64,000 nucleotides of DNA from Blumeriella jaapii (taxonomy: Eukaryota > Ascomycota > Leotiomycetes > Helotiales > Drepanopezizaceae), in assembly GCA_009599575.1 (NCBI GenBank), contig VWND01000001.1, forward strand, positions 2,914,001-2,978,000, written 5' to 3'. The notes under the pieces were generated by a model. That model searched no databases. It was not told the origin of the DNA and saw only the letters and a list, made by a program, of their open reading frames with translations. The translations under genes and the position numbers were made by a program. How positions within the stretch are numbered: position 1 is the stretch's first letter; each line of letters begins with the position of its first letter. Shown here piece by piece: positions 50,590 through 61,105 of this stretch.

Positions 50590-50790
50590 TGTTACGATTC
50601 TGGCCGGTGGTAATTGCCAGTAATAATTGCCAGTGGTAGGATTAAGACTTGCGCACGGACCCCTACCAACCTTTATTTAATAGTTCAGAGCTTCCGTTTA
50701 CCTTAGAGCTCTTCACCTTAGTATTCAACGTACACGCGTATCTTTCGGCCCATATCATTCACTATGATCACCCTTAAGCCAGCTGTTACA
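50590..50790 (+). repeat. LTR of C, right copy
   Basis: 201 bp, TGTTACGATTCTGGCC to GCCAGCTGTTACA. Preceded by CGAAAAAAGACGGTAG, a purine-rich tract with a stop codon like that before B LTRs. Confidence 0.88.
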
Positions 50791-50890
50791 AATATTTTTG
50801 TTACAAAACCAAAGGCTCGTTTTTTATACCATATGAACACGGCGACCAGTTGACTGATCTCCCAGCCCTCCGACTGATTAGATCATCACA
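50791..50890 (+). repeat. Fragment of an A LTR (3' 100 bp)
   Basis: Starts AATATTTTTGTTACAAAACC and ends GATCATCACA, the terminal 100 bp of the A LTR. The left 165 bp are missing, replaced by C. It also truncates B5. Confidence 0.88.
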
Positions 50891-51245
50891 ATACGGGCGA
50901 TCTGAAAAAAGTTCGAATTGCAAAAGCAGATCGAATTTTTAACCGTAAATATAAAGCTTTTCAGCGGAAGTTGTTTTGATCTTTTTTTATATTATAGCTA
51001 GCTTAAAAATAATATCAAAATAATAATATAAACTAAAAGATACGCATATAAATTAAAAAATAGACACCTAGCTAGAATACTCGGAATCGCGAATTTTATA
51101 TACAATAATTGCGCTTATAAGTTACGTAACTTAGCGCGGGGCCTAATGCCCGAGGTGGCCCGTGCCCAAACCTTAATCCAACACCACCGGCAACTTACCA
51201 CTGGCAACCTACTACTGGCACTTACCACTGGCCATAATCGTAACA
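50891..51245 (-). mobile_element. B5 fragment: 5' LTR and short leader
   Basis: LTR at 50990-51245 (256 bp), followed on the minus strand by about 100 bp of B leader (AAAGCTTTTCAGCGG, GAATTGCAAAAGC), cut by the A LTR fragment. The LTR has few 15-bp units. The gag-pol part is absent. Confidence 0.85.
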
Positions 51246-51286
51246 GGAAAAGGGGAAGGAAAGGGATGGATGGATAGATAAATGCA
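51246..51286. other. Short unique purine-rich spacer
   Basis: Between B5 and F: GGAAAAGGGGAAGGAAAGGG then GGATGGATAGATAAATGCA. The last five bases are the TSD of F. It continues after F at 58637, so this was one purine-rich locus before F arrived. Confidence 0.7.
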
Positions 51287-51699
51287 TGTAAGGATTGAAA
51301 GGCAGGGAAACACTAGTTCAGACAATAGAGCTCAGATAAGATTGGGTTGATAGTCAGACTGATCTCTACTTTTTATATCTCTAGTAGAAAGCGTGTATAA
51401 GTACAAAAGGAAGGGTGGAGCCTTCGAGAAAAGTATTTCCCAGAAAACCAAGCGAGCTTTATTTAATATGCTTTTTCAATCCTTATTTCGACTTTTTCTT
51501 ATTTTTCTTAATATAATTTTAATAATTGGTTTTTTAGCAATTATTTTTATAAAATGTTTTATTTAAATATTATTTTCAGCTTTTATAATATTATCCGGCT
51601 TTTACGGCCTATCCGCAGAAAATGCTATTCGAAGATTAATAAAAAGCAAAAGGTTTTGGCGGATCATTTAATTTATACACGTAATATTAGTTTCTGATA
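51287..51699 (-). repeat. 3' LTR of F
   Basis: 413 bp, left end TGTAAGGATTGAAAGG, right end TTTCTGATA. The outer part up to about 51450 is unmutated. The inner part has many C-to-T and G-to-A changes against the 5' LTR. Confidence 0.92.
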
Positions 51700-51805
51700 T
51701 TATTTTTTTTTTAAGCCTTTGGTTTCTAAAAGCGACTGATTTTTTTGTGCGTATGCTTTCGTATATAGCGTGCGTTACGTCTTCGAAATAACGTGCGGTC
51801 TTTTT

Positions 51806-51870
51806 CGCTTTTGGTCGTAAATTATAGCTATTTTTTTCGCTTTCGGTCGTGAATTATGGCTGTTTTGCTG
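51806..51870 (+). repeat. Direct repeat of about 32 bp in F
   Basis: Two copies of a TTTTTCGCTTTTGGTCGTAA-type unit that continues AATTATAGCTA. It lies between the LTR and the antisense frame, where a promoter for that frame would be. Confidence 0.6.
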
Positions 51871-51932
51871 TTTTGTTTTTTTTGTTTTCGGTAGCGCTTC
51901 GCATTTTCGTTAAAAAGACTTTTTTTTTTAAA

Positions 51933-52745
51933 ATGGCCGCTATTTTTCTGCTTAATTTTTTTTTTTTCTTTTTTATTTTTATTTTTTCGTCAGCTTTTTT
52001 TTATTTTAATTAATTGCTTTTCGCCGCGTTCGCCGCGAACTTTTAAAATGCTTTTGACTTTTATTTGTTTTCGGTGCGCCCGCTTGATTTTACGCGAAAG
52101 TATCACAGCGGATTTCTTGCTTTTTTGCGTTTTCGAGCTTTTCAGCGTAAAATGCAACCGTTGCAAAGCTTCGCATATTTAATGCTTTTTTGTGAATTTT
52201 CTAAACTTTTATTCGAATTCGCTTTTAATTAATTACAGATTTTTGCCGCACGCGCTATCGAAGCGCAAACTTTTTTCGCGAGCTTTAACGATTTTATAAA
52301 TCGTTTCGATATTGCTACCGCCGCTGCCGCTTTTTTTTTTTTTGCTGCCGAAGCCAAAGCTTTTGCTAAAACTTTTATCGATTTTATTATTTACGACGCT
52401 TATATAAATCGTTTAAAAAAAGATAACGCTTCGGCTTTTATAATAATCGAAGGTCGTGCGAATCGCGCCGCGGCTCGGGCTGCCGCTGCTGCTGCTGCGC
52501 CCGTTTTTGCCGGTTTAGCGGCTGCTGTTGTTTTAAGGGCTTTGGCTGCGCCGGCCCTTTTTTTTAACGACGCCAATATAAGACGTATTTTCCGACGTTT
52601 CGAAAACGTCGCTCGGACCCATTTTGACCAGTTGAATCAAATTTTAAATTCTTACGAAAATATCGTGGCTGCAATTTAAAATTCGATTACGGCTATCGTA
52701 AAAGCTTTGATTAAAATAAGTCGAATATTTTGCGAATTCGTTTAA
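51933..52745 (+). pseudogene. Antisense frame in F next to the 3' LTR
   Basis: ATG at 51933 opens a frame of about 270 codons on the strand opposite to gag-pol. It is interrupted only by TAA at 52011, 52044, 52230 and 52677, all explicable as mutated Gln codons, and runs on to TAA at 52743. The start is Phe/Ser-rich low complexity. The middle reads RPLDFTRKYHSGFLAFLRF and IFAARAIEAQTFFASFNDF. An Ala-rich block is at about 52305-52340 and again at 52480-52540, and an amphipathic helix-like end (FDQLNQILNSYENIVAAI) is at 52630-52676. The opposite strand has about three times more stops. No family recognised. The frame is a damaged gene at best. Confidence 0.5.
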
Positions 52746-52999
52746 TATTAATTCTTTTTAGCCTGCCGCTGCTTTTGAATTTGAAAAAGATGGCGATAAC
52801 GATAAGAAAAAAAATAACGATGAAAATAAATTGATTTAGCGGCGTTTTTTAAAGTTTTCTGAGTGTTTTTTTTTTTTTTTTTTTTTTTTTTTTACGGCGC
52901 GCATTCGTTATTGTTTCGTTGCTATTATTTGTCGTATTTTTTAAATATTTTTTTTACAATCTTTTTTACGTTCGTAAAATAATTTTTTAGCTTTTAAAA

Positions 53000-55900
53000 G
53001 TTTTCGTTTGGTAAATAGCCTTTTTATCGCATCAAATAATATCGGCCTTTTTTTATATTTTTATAAACTTATATTAATTTGATCTTGTATTTTTCGGATT
53101 TTTAAAATTTTATTATATTATTTTTCGGTTCGGTATCGTTTCGATTTTGCTAAGATTCTAATAAAAAAACGTAGAAAATATCGTAAATACGATATTAAAA
53201 AAAAAGCTCGAATTAATAAGCTTGGCCGTGCTCGTATATAATTCGCTTAATTTTAAAAAGCTTTAGATATTTATTTGAAAGCTTTCGAAAAAATCGCAGC
53301 TGTCGGAGATTTTTGATCGATAATAATACTTTGTCGCTTATTTGAAATTTAGTCTTTTTGTATTTAGCGTCGTAAAACTTTTTATAATTCGCGTTGGCTT
53401 TTTTTAGCTTTTTATTAAGTATTTTTTTTTTTTTTTTTGCAATATTTTAATTCGTTTTTCCGCTAACGATATCTTTTTTTTTACGACGTCGCTTTCGACG
53501 TTGCTGCTAAGTTTTAAATAAAAGCCGTATAATATGCGAAAAAAAATAAAACCCGTAAAAGCGTATATCGAATTATTATACGTAAACTCGGCTAAAGCAA
53601 GCTTCGTAGCTTAATCGTTTTGTCGATAATCGCAGTACGTACGAAAATAAAATTTTAAAATTTGATTTTAACGTTTCGTTTGGCTATCGGTTTAAAAATA
53701 AAAAGCGGTGTTTAATCGACGTCGTATTTGTAAATAAAATATTATTAAAAACCAGAATTTACTAATAAAAACTGATTTTTTGTTTGTAATAATTCTTTTA
53801 AAACAATTAAAATTTTTGTAAACGTGCTATATAAATATCTTAGCTAAATCTGGGGCTGAAATCGTCTTTTGTATCGGTATATATTTCGATAGCTTCGTAT
53901 ATCGGTTTATTATAACGAATATCGAATCGTAAATACAATTTCGTTTTTTACTAAAAAATAAATTCGTAATAAAATTTATAATTATTTTTTTTTAAAGTTT
54001 CGTAAAAGTCGAAAAAGAAGTTAATTCGCTATAGGATCGGTGTTTTTTAAGCTTGCTTTTTTAGCACTTTTTATACGTATTAACGTAACGCTTTACGTCG
54101 CCTCGTAAACCAGGCCAAAAATACTTTCTTTCGACCAGTTTTAGCGTTCGCCGAAAGCTTTAATAGCCGGCGGTCGGATCGTCGTAATTAATCTTTAATA
54201 TTTCGCTTTTAATAGCGTTTTTATTCGAAATATACGCACGTTTTTTATAACGTAATAATTTATTTTAACTTATACGCTAATGTTTTTCGGATCCGGCTCG
54301 ATTGCTTTGCGAAGCCGATTCGTACGTTTTTTGTAATACAAAAGAATCAGATTTTTGCAATTTAAAAATAGTTTTGTAAATCGGTTTTGCTAGCTCGTTA
54401 TTAGCCGTTTCGGATTATAATAATACAGCGGCTACGCTCCGTGGTATATATTGTTTGCAATTAATAATATTAGCAAAAAATAATCCGGCGAAAAAGCCTT
54501 TTATTTAGCTTTTTCCCGCTTGCTTTTTACCTTTTGATTTCGTTAATAAAAGCTTCGAATACTTATCGGCGCGAAATAGTTTATGCTTCGATTTTAAGCG
54601 TGTTTTTATTGCGAAAAACATTTTAGAATTTTTTAAATAAGCTAGTCTTAGCTTACGATGCAGCGTAAATAGCTGCTTATTATTTTTTTTTAAATCTTTT
54701 TTTAAATTTGACCGGCGGGAAAAACTATCCGCCGGATTAGAAACTTTTGTTTTATATTCGATTGCAAAATCGTATTTAATTAGTTCGTCGGCTTATTTCG
54801 CTTAGCGTCCGTTTAGACGTTTTTTCGTAAAAAAATATTTCAGATTATAATAATTTGTACGTATAATAATAACGTCGGAAGCGCTACGTAAATATTAACT
54901 TTATTATTTAAAAGCGTAAATTATAATTATTAGTTTAGCGTCGTAAACTTCGTATTTTTATTTTATAAAAAAAAGCTTTTTCGAATAATACGCGATAAGA
55001 TGCCAACGTGTTTTCGCATTTTTTCCGAATAATTAAAATAATATTTCGCTTATAGCGAATTTCGAAGCGTTTGTTTCGATTTGAATTTTTAATCGAAGGT
55101 CGAAATAACGTAGAATCGGTGCTTGGCAAAACTTTTTTTTTAAAAGTAAAAAAACGAGCTTCGCTTCGAATAAGAAACGAAAAGGGTCCGATATTTTTTT
55201 TCGTTGCATTTTTTTTAAAAAATTTATAATAAATCGGCAAAGCTTAGCGTAATTTTTAATAAAACGTTTGTAAAAGTTAGTAAAACCTAGGAACATTTAA
55301 ATATTTCGCCACGTAATAAAAAAAAGCCATTTCCGAATATTATTTATTTTTTTTGGGTTTATTTTAATTTCCGTAGAAATAACGACGAAGCTTAAAAACT
55401 CAATCGTATTCGTATCGAAAATATATTTTTTCAGATTTTCGTAAAGTTTGTTAATACGAAGTTTTTCGAAAAATTTTTTTACCGCGTTTATGTAATCGTC
55501 GGGGTTTTTAGAAAATATTAAAATATCGTCGAAATAAATTATATACGTAATATTTATTAAACCGATTAAAACTTAATTAATATACGCTTAAAAGATTGCT
55601 GGTGCGTTCGAAAGGCCGAAAAATAATACGCAGTATTCGAAGTGTTCGTAACGAATGCGAAACGCAGTCTTTCATTTATCTTTTTTTTTTATTCGAAAGC
55701 GGTAATACGCCCAAATGAGATCTAGCTTAATAAATATTTTAGCTTTTTTTAAACGATCCAAAGTTTCGCTTATAAAAAGTAGAAAGATTCGATTTTTAAC
55801 CGTAATTGCGTTTAAATTCTTATAATCGACGCATAATCGTAAATTTCCGTTCGGTATAAATATTACCGGTGCGCCGGTAGAATTAATAAATCTTTTTATT

Positions 55901-56640
55901 CAGCCTTTTTTTAAGCTCGAATCGAAATATTCGCGCAATTCGGTAAATTCAGATTTCGATAAAAAATAAATTAATTTTTAAAAAAAATTCTTTTTTTTCG
56001 CGAAATCTATTCGATGTTCCATAAAATAATAAAAAGCTAGGATAACCGCGGCGGTATCGTCGAATACGTCGGCGTAATCGTCGTATTTAAAAGGTAATTG
56101 ATACTGTTTTTCAATAGCTTTTTTCAAAACGATATAAAACGCTTGCTTTTTTTTGGATTTCTTTTTAAAACGTTTAATTATAACGAAATTAAGCTGTAAG
56201 CGTTCGATTGAATATCGCTACGATTTAGTTTAAAAGCTTATAACAAAATCGATATTTCGCAACCAAAAAAAACCTAAAATAAATAAAACTTTTGAAATAT
56301 TTATATCGCAAGCTACAAAATCGTTTTGTATTTTTTTAATTGTTTTATAACTATTAATAGCGCGAATAAATTGCGTATGCGTGCCGTAAATAATTATTTT
56401 TTTTTTTTAATCGTAAATAAATTAATACGTTTTTGAATTGGTTTTCATTTATATTTAATTAATAACTTTTGAATTACGCAGTTTTTCTCCGCGCCGCAAT
56501 CGATAAAAACTCGTTTCGTACGAGTTTCGCTTTTAGCTTTTTTAATTTCGATTAAAATTATTATTTTCTGCTTTTTTTTTCGTTCGATTTTATTAGCAGC
56601 GACGAAATTAAAATCGAGCGGAAGCTTTTTCCGAATTCTT
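53000..56640 (-). pseudogene. F pol remnant: RT, RNase H, integrase
   Basis: The minus-strand RT at about 55300-55980 is well kept. It has GNLRLCVDYKNLNAI, then a KAKIFIKLDL stretch, and the catalytic YFDD is intact at 55525-55536. At 55033-55296 the RT thumb to RNase H junction reads FLGFTNFYKRFIKNY and ends IETNASKF (catalytic Asp changed to Asn). Integrase occupies about 53150-54900; its end at about 53150-53400 reads FQISDKVLLSIKNLRQLR. A chromodomain was not recognised. Stops are TAA and TAG. Confidence 0.82.
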
Positions 56641-57960
56641 AAATTTGTTAGCTTCGAAGCAGTTTAAAATTATATATCCTTTTTTGTTGCATTTATAATA
56701 TTCGACTTTTAAACAATTGATTATGCGGTGCTTTTTTTTTTGGCAGCGACTGCATTTCGAAAAATAAAAGAAATCGTTAAAAGTTTTAGAATTTTAAAGG
56801 ATTTTGTTAGGATTATCGTTTTTTCGCTTTCGTTTTTCTTTTTGTAACGTATTTTCGAATCGAAAACGGTATATATCTGTTTTAGCTTTTAAGCCTTGAT
56901 CGTAAATATAAGTTTTTTCTTTTTTTTTTTTTTGCGCTCGTTTCGTCGTTTATTATTTTTCGTTTCGTTGTTAATAATTTTATTAGTATTTTCGATACGA
57001 CGAACGATTGATATTAATTTTTCGTGCGAGTTTATAGCTATAATATTGCTTCGTTTAATAATTTCTTTTCGAAAAATAAATCGGAGTTTTGCGAAAAGCA
57101 TTTTTTTTTTAATCGCATCGTTTGTTATTTGCAATTGCTATTCGAGATTATTTAAATAAGCAACGAAATCGTTAACCGATTTATGCTTTTTTTACTTCGC
57201 TTTATCGTATAAATTCGAAGCCGCGATTTCGATTTTCCGCATTTATTAAAAAGTCTAATATTTATTTTTTGAAATCGTTTTATATGATTCGAATATTCGT
57301 AAAACGTCGTTCGTATCCGATTTACTTTTTTTTTATTTTATCGTCGAAAGCTAAAACACAAGCGTCAATTTTCTTTTAATTAATATAAAATATTATTTTT
57401 TTATTTTGGCGAAAACTTCGCTTTGCACGCCGAATAAAAGATTAAGCTTTTTTAGTATTTTTTCTTCGATATATTAGAAAATCTTTTATTTTTAATGCTT
57501 TTCGGCTCGAATTCGCTGTGTTTTTTACAAAAAATATAATATGCTTAAAAAAAATGCTAAATCGTTTTCAATAAGTATTATTATCGTAATGCTTCGAAAA
57601 TACTTTATAATAATCGCCGGCTTAAATTATTTTTTGTTTTTTTTCAGTTGGAGCGGTGTTAAAAGATATAAAAACCTTTTTTTCGATATTTTCGAAAGCG
57701 TTAAGTTTTCGTTGAAATTGTTTAACCTTTTTTCGGAATTCGTTTCGGCGTTTTTTAATTTCTTCGAATCGTTTAATTGTTTCGTGGATTTTTTTCTTAG
57801 TTTTTTTCTGTTTTATTTTAGCTCGTATTTTTTTTACTCTTTTACGTTTATCGTTTTTTTTTTATTCGGCGCGGATTTATTTATTAGCTAAATAAATCAA
57901 AGTTTCGATGAAAAGTTTTTCCGAATCGTTTTAAGCGTGGCCTTTTTTAATAATTTCTTC
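56641..57960 (-). pseudogene. F gag remnant with two zinc knuckles
   Basis: Highly charged Lys/Arg/Glu-rich protein on the minus strand. The first knuckle is intact at 56713-56754 (CSRCQKKKHRIINC, CX2CX4HX4C). The second, at 56659-56700, reads YYKCNKKGYIILNC; its first Cys and its His are both Tyr, as G-to-A and C-to-T change would give. The plus frame at 57541-57891 is its shadow. The region 57961-58223 is leader without coding. Confidence 0.75.
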
Positions 57961-58223
57961 GATAAAAGAAATTAAAAAGTCGTCGCGCCCTAATAATAAG
58001 ATATTTTCGACCTTTGGTAAAGCTAGTAACGTCAAAAGAAACGATAGTACGGGATTTTTCTAAGCAGCCGAAAGTGCTGAGTCTTTTTAAATAGCTGAAA
58101 ATGCTTGTTTTTTGCGAATGCGAAAAGTTATAATATCGATAATAACGATATAAATATAATAGTATAATAAAAAATTGTTTTAATAATATCGAACTGCCGT
58201 TTCGATAAGTAAAAAAATCAAAA

Positions 58224-58636
58224 TATAAAAATTAAAAAGCAAAAAAACACTAATTCAAATAATAAAGCTCAAATAAAATTAAATTAATAATCAGATTAAT
58301 TTTTATTTTTTATATTTTTAATAGAAAGCGTGTATAAATACAAAAAAAAAGATGGAGCTTTCGAGAAAAATATTTCCTAAGAAACCAGGCGAATCTTATT
58401 TAATATGCTTTTCCAGCCTTTATCCCGATCTTTTTTCATTTTTCTTAATATAACCCTAATAACTGGTTCCTTAGCAATCACTTTTATAAAATGTTTTACC
58501 TAAGTGTTATCTCCAGCTTTTATAATACTATCCGGCCCCCACGGCCTATCCGCAGAAAATGCTATTCGAGGGTTGGTAGAAAGCAGAGGGTCTTGGCGGA
58601 TCACCTGACTTATACACGTGATGTTGGTTCCTGACA
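58224..58636 (-). repeat. 5' LTR of F
   Basis: 413 bp, left end TATAAAAATTAAAAAGC, right end GGTTCCTGACA. The inner (left) part is mutated; from about 58400 to the outer end it is clean. This is the mirror image of the 3' LTR. Confidence 0.92.
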
Positions 58637-58769
58637 ATGCATTAAAAAACAGAAGGAAAAAAAAGGGGAAGAAGGAAAGCGGGAAGGAAAAAGAAAGAGG
58701 AGGAAAAAAAGCTTGTTGTTAATGTTTAAATTTCAAAGTATTAGTATTATTCAAATCATCAAGCATCAA

Positions 58770-58870
58770 CAGCGTCACGATTATCGAATATTATCAGCGT
58801 TATTCCGATTATCAAATATCAGCAGCTTTACGATTATCGAGTATCAGCAGCGTTATTCCTATTATCAAGC
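58770..58870 (+). repeat. 25-bp tandem repeat, four units
   Basis: Units start CAGC at 58770, 58795, 58820 and 58845, with the pattern CAGC(R)(N)TYAYGATTATCRA(R)TAT. Neighbouring units differ at a few bases. Confidence 0.8.
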
Positions 58871-58949
58871 AATACTATCGTTCCGAATACCGTTCCCACA
58901 ATTCCTTTGGCTCAATTCAGATATACAAATTCTCTTCTCTTCCCGACAA

Positions 58950-58973
58950 CCCCCCCCCCCCCCCCCCCCCCCC
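58950..58973 (+). repeat. Run of 24 C
   Basis: A C homopolymer with sharp edges. Its length is prone to sequencing or assembly error, and frames through it are unreliable. Confidence 0.95.
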
Positions 58974-59501
58974 TCCGCACCATGCCTCGAAGAGTACCAA
59001 ACCCGACGACAACTCAAGCAAGCTTCCGCCGACGATATCCCTCTCGTTCCCACACCCCGATGCTTGCGTACCACCCGCTGATCTCCTATTCTACTACCCT
59101 TGCGGTGGTTATACACCACCCGGCCGACCCTCGCGACCCTTATCATTAAGCAATCAACATGATCATACGACCGTTTACCAACGCCATCTTTCAGGTACAC
59201 GACGAGGTAGGGGGGCGAAGCTACTACGTCGCCCGCACCAGATGGGATGTCCGCCCTCGATAAGCGTGGCTTTACCGAGCCTCGATCGAGGTGGGCTGGG
59301 TGCCCCGATGCTGTCTGGGTCGGGTCGTGCGGTTTATAAAGCGATGACCGGTGAACGATCAAAGCACGAGATGGAATTGTCAGGCTTGATGCTTAGAAAT
59401 CCTTCGAGAAATGAAGGAAAGGGGGTTGCTAGTAGCCAACCGAAAGGGGTTGGATCGGCTCGAGCGGCGTCGGGAGCGTTGGCAATAATTGCATGTATTC
59501 A

Positions 59502-60392
59502 TCAATTCATTGACATTGTTGTTGAGCCAGCTCCGACCAAGTGAATAAATGATGCGAGATCGTCGACTCCCTGAGGCTCATTGACCCAGTGTCCACCGTC
59601 CTGATATTGCTTGCTAAAGACCGACATTCCCAGCTTTTGCAAGGTATCGGAAAGTTTTTTGCCGTTGGCGATAAGCACGACCTCGTCGTCCTGAGAGTGG
59701 GAAAGGAACACGGGCGTCTTCAGCGACGAGACCGCTTTGGCTATGGCAGGATCCGTCGTAGTGGTGGTGCTCCTCGAGCTGTCGAGAAGCTTCCGGCTGT
59801 AACGCAGCTGGTCGCCGGCCACGTGCCACGATTCGTAGCCCGGCACGGTCGCGGTCCCGGGCTCGAAAGGGAGCCAGCTACTCAGGCCGATAAAACCGCT
59901 CAGTTGCACGTCGCCGTACATCAAAGCGTGTATGGCGGTGGCGCATCCCTGACTGATGCCGCCCAGGATGATCCTGTCGGGCGCGATCAGCGTCGATTCC
60001 CTTTGGACGATGGCCAGGATCTCCTCCACGCTCTCCCTCAGGCCGTCCAGCTGGATCTGGCTCCGTTCCATCGGGTTCTCGACCGACCAGATGTCGAACC
60101 ATTGCGACATGGGCGTCTCGAAACGCGCGGAATTGCGCATCTTGGCCGTCGGAAACACCCATCTCGTACCGGGGAAGATGTCAAGCAAGGTCCGGTCGTC
60201 GGACGCTTGACTCTCGAAGAACTCTTCGGCGAACTCGGATGCCGTGCTATCGCGACCGTGGAGGAAGATGATGGTTTGGGTGTGATCGTGGCCATCACGA
60301 GGGGCCACGATATGGATCGTGTTATTAGCGTGCGCCGCGTGCGCCATGGCGGATACGGTTCTGCTCGAATATCGCCGTTGCAAAAGTCGCAC
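59502..60392 (-). CDS. Acyl-protein thioesterase / carboxylesterase-like alpha/beta hydrolase
   Basis: 296 residues, no intron needed. The family (phospholipase/carboxylesterase, Abhydrolase_2) hydrolyses thioester or ester bonds, for example removing palmitate from proteins. The substrate here is unknown. Visible motifs: IIFLHGRDSTASEF at residues 41-54 (oxyanion-hole strand), GGISQG at 144-149 with nucleophile Ser147, HSQDDEVV at 232-239 with the likely acid Asp236, and GGHW at 266-269 with His268. Length fits the family (about 220-290). The N-terminus RLLQRRYSSRT is basic and could target mitochondria; Met16 (MAHAAHANN) is an alternative start. No RIP-type stops and normal codon use, so it is probably functional. 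GISQGC replaces the commoner GFSQGG. Neighbours are repeats, so no operon or cluster context. Confidence 0.9.
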   Translation of the reverse strand: MRLLQRRYSSRTVSAMAHAAHANNTIHIVAPRDGHDHTQTIIFLHGRDSTASEFAEEFFESQASDDRTLLDIFPGTRWVFPTAKMRNSARFETPMSQWFDIWSVENPMERSQIQLDGLRESVEEILAIVQRESTLIAPDRIILGGISQGCATAIHALMYGDVQLSGFIGLSSWLPFEPGTATVPGYESWHVAGDQLRYSRKLLDSSRSTTTTTDPAIAKAVSSLKTPVFLSHSQDDEVVLIANGKKLSDTLQKLGMSVFSKQYQDGGHWVNEPQGVDDLASFIHLVGAGSTTMSMN

Positions 60393-60479
60393 TGTCGGTT
60401 GTGATAAGGTTGGCGGGCAGATATCAGGTTGTGGCGGTTGGCGGTTGGCGGAAAGGCAAGGCCAGAGAAATGCACGATT

Positions 60480-60495
60480 TTAACCCTAACCCTAA
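60480..60495 (-). promoter_or_regulatory. Telomere-like box upstream of the hydrolase
   Basis: TTAACCCTAACCCTAA, about 88 bp upstream of the hydrolase ATG; on the gene's strand it reads TTAGGGTTAGGGTTAA. Another TAACCCTAAA is at 60606-60615. TTAGGG repeats in promoters can bind Tbf1/TRF-like factors in fungi. It could also be an interstitial telomeric scar. Confidence 0.45.
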
Positions 60496-60664
60496 GCTGG
60501 ACACCGAGTGCTTACGATACCGAATACCCACCTGACGAGTGGGAGGAGCCAAGAGGCTAATCCGTCCCGGGAATAGGCGAGAGTTGGGATTCCAAGCGAC
60601 AGAGACTAACCCTAAAAGACGAAGGACGGATCGTTGGTCTTTTATCTTTTCTTCGGCCAAGATT

Positions 60665-60890
60665 CGTAGTAATAGGGGTGGTGAAAGGGGTGGTGATGGA
60701 GGTGGTGATGAGGGTGATGAAAGGCGTGGTAAAGGGCGTGATAATGGGTATGGTGATAGGTATGGTGATAGGCGTGGTGATAGGCGTGGTGATACGGGTG
60801 GTGAGGGGCGTGGTGAAGGGCGTGGTAGTGGGCGCGGTATTAAGCGCGGTAATAAGCGCGGTGATGGACGTAATTATAAACGTAGTGATA
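60665..60890 (+). repeat. 12-bp minisatellite (GGCGTGGTGATA-like)
   Basis: About 18 imperfect units of GGYGTGGTRATA/AAGGGCGTGGTG, unmutated. Both strands give long, low-complexity frames (60539-61033, 60678-61088, 60557-61015), which are not treated as genes. Confidence 0.85.
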
Positions 60891-61105
60891 GTGCACGTGC
60901 ACGGCTTCGATGCGGGGTCGCAAGACGAGGCAAGGCTGGGCAAGGCTGGGCTGGGCTGGCCAAAACTGAGCAGGGCAAAGCAAGAAGCAACTCTCGTGAA
61001 AGGAAAAAGTCCCATTCCTACCGCGTCGCGTAAAGCGGCCAGGGCGCGGGCGGTAAAGAGGCAAGAGGGCAGGGGACACGAAAGCTAAAGATTTCCATTT
61101 TTACT

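Larger units (their letters stand above)
36660..50790 (+). mobile_element. Short non-autonomous element C, split by D and A4
   Basis: LTRs are at 36660-36874 and 50590-50790. The internal part is 36875-37067 plus 50164-50589, about 620 bp without the insertions. The internal start resembles the B leader (AAAGCTTTATATTTACGG, then GATCTGCTTTTGCAATT), but no gag or pol is present. It ends in a purine tract and TAG before the 3' LTR. C is therefore a miniature relative of B that would need B-type proteins in trans. The two flanks do not share a TSD, so the copy may be recombinant. Confidence 0.7.
51287..58636 (-). mobile_element. Ty3/Gypsy element family F, full length, uninterrupted
   Basis: 7350 bp. 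LTRs are 51287-51699 (3') and 58224-58636 (5'), 413 bp each, with TSD ATGCA at 51282-51286 and 58637-58641. Gag-pol is on the minus strand. A long antisense frame lies between the end of pol and the 3' LTR. It is the only full-length element here without a nested insertion. Confidence 0.93.
58642..59501. other. Unique region without a supported gene
   Basis: Base composition returns towards normal. It begins with a purine-rich stretch (58650-58710), then a 25-bp tandem repeat and a C run. A short frame from ATG at 59159 (MIIRPFTNAIFQ) ends at TAA 59261, with a possible splice donor CAGGTACAC after 12 codons; I cannot link it to a gene. The minus frame at 58865-59362 is driven by the C run and low-complexity sequence. 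Confidence 0.5.

Noticed and set aside
57541..57891. 116-codon Phe-rich plus frame in F
   Set aside because: It is opposite to the Lys/Glu-rich gag of F, whose zinc knuckles fix the coding strand.
58865..59362. 165-codon minus frame
   Set aside because: It depends on the poly-C run (poly-Gly) and has no recognisable domain.
59589..60404. 271-codon frame opposite to the hydrolase
   Set aside because: It is a shadow of the hydrolase, whose motifs and catalytic triad are clear on the minus strand.
60539..61088. Overlapping frames on both strands through the minisatellite
   Set aside because: Low-complexity translation of 12-bp units with no recognisable domain or gene-like structure.
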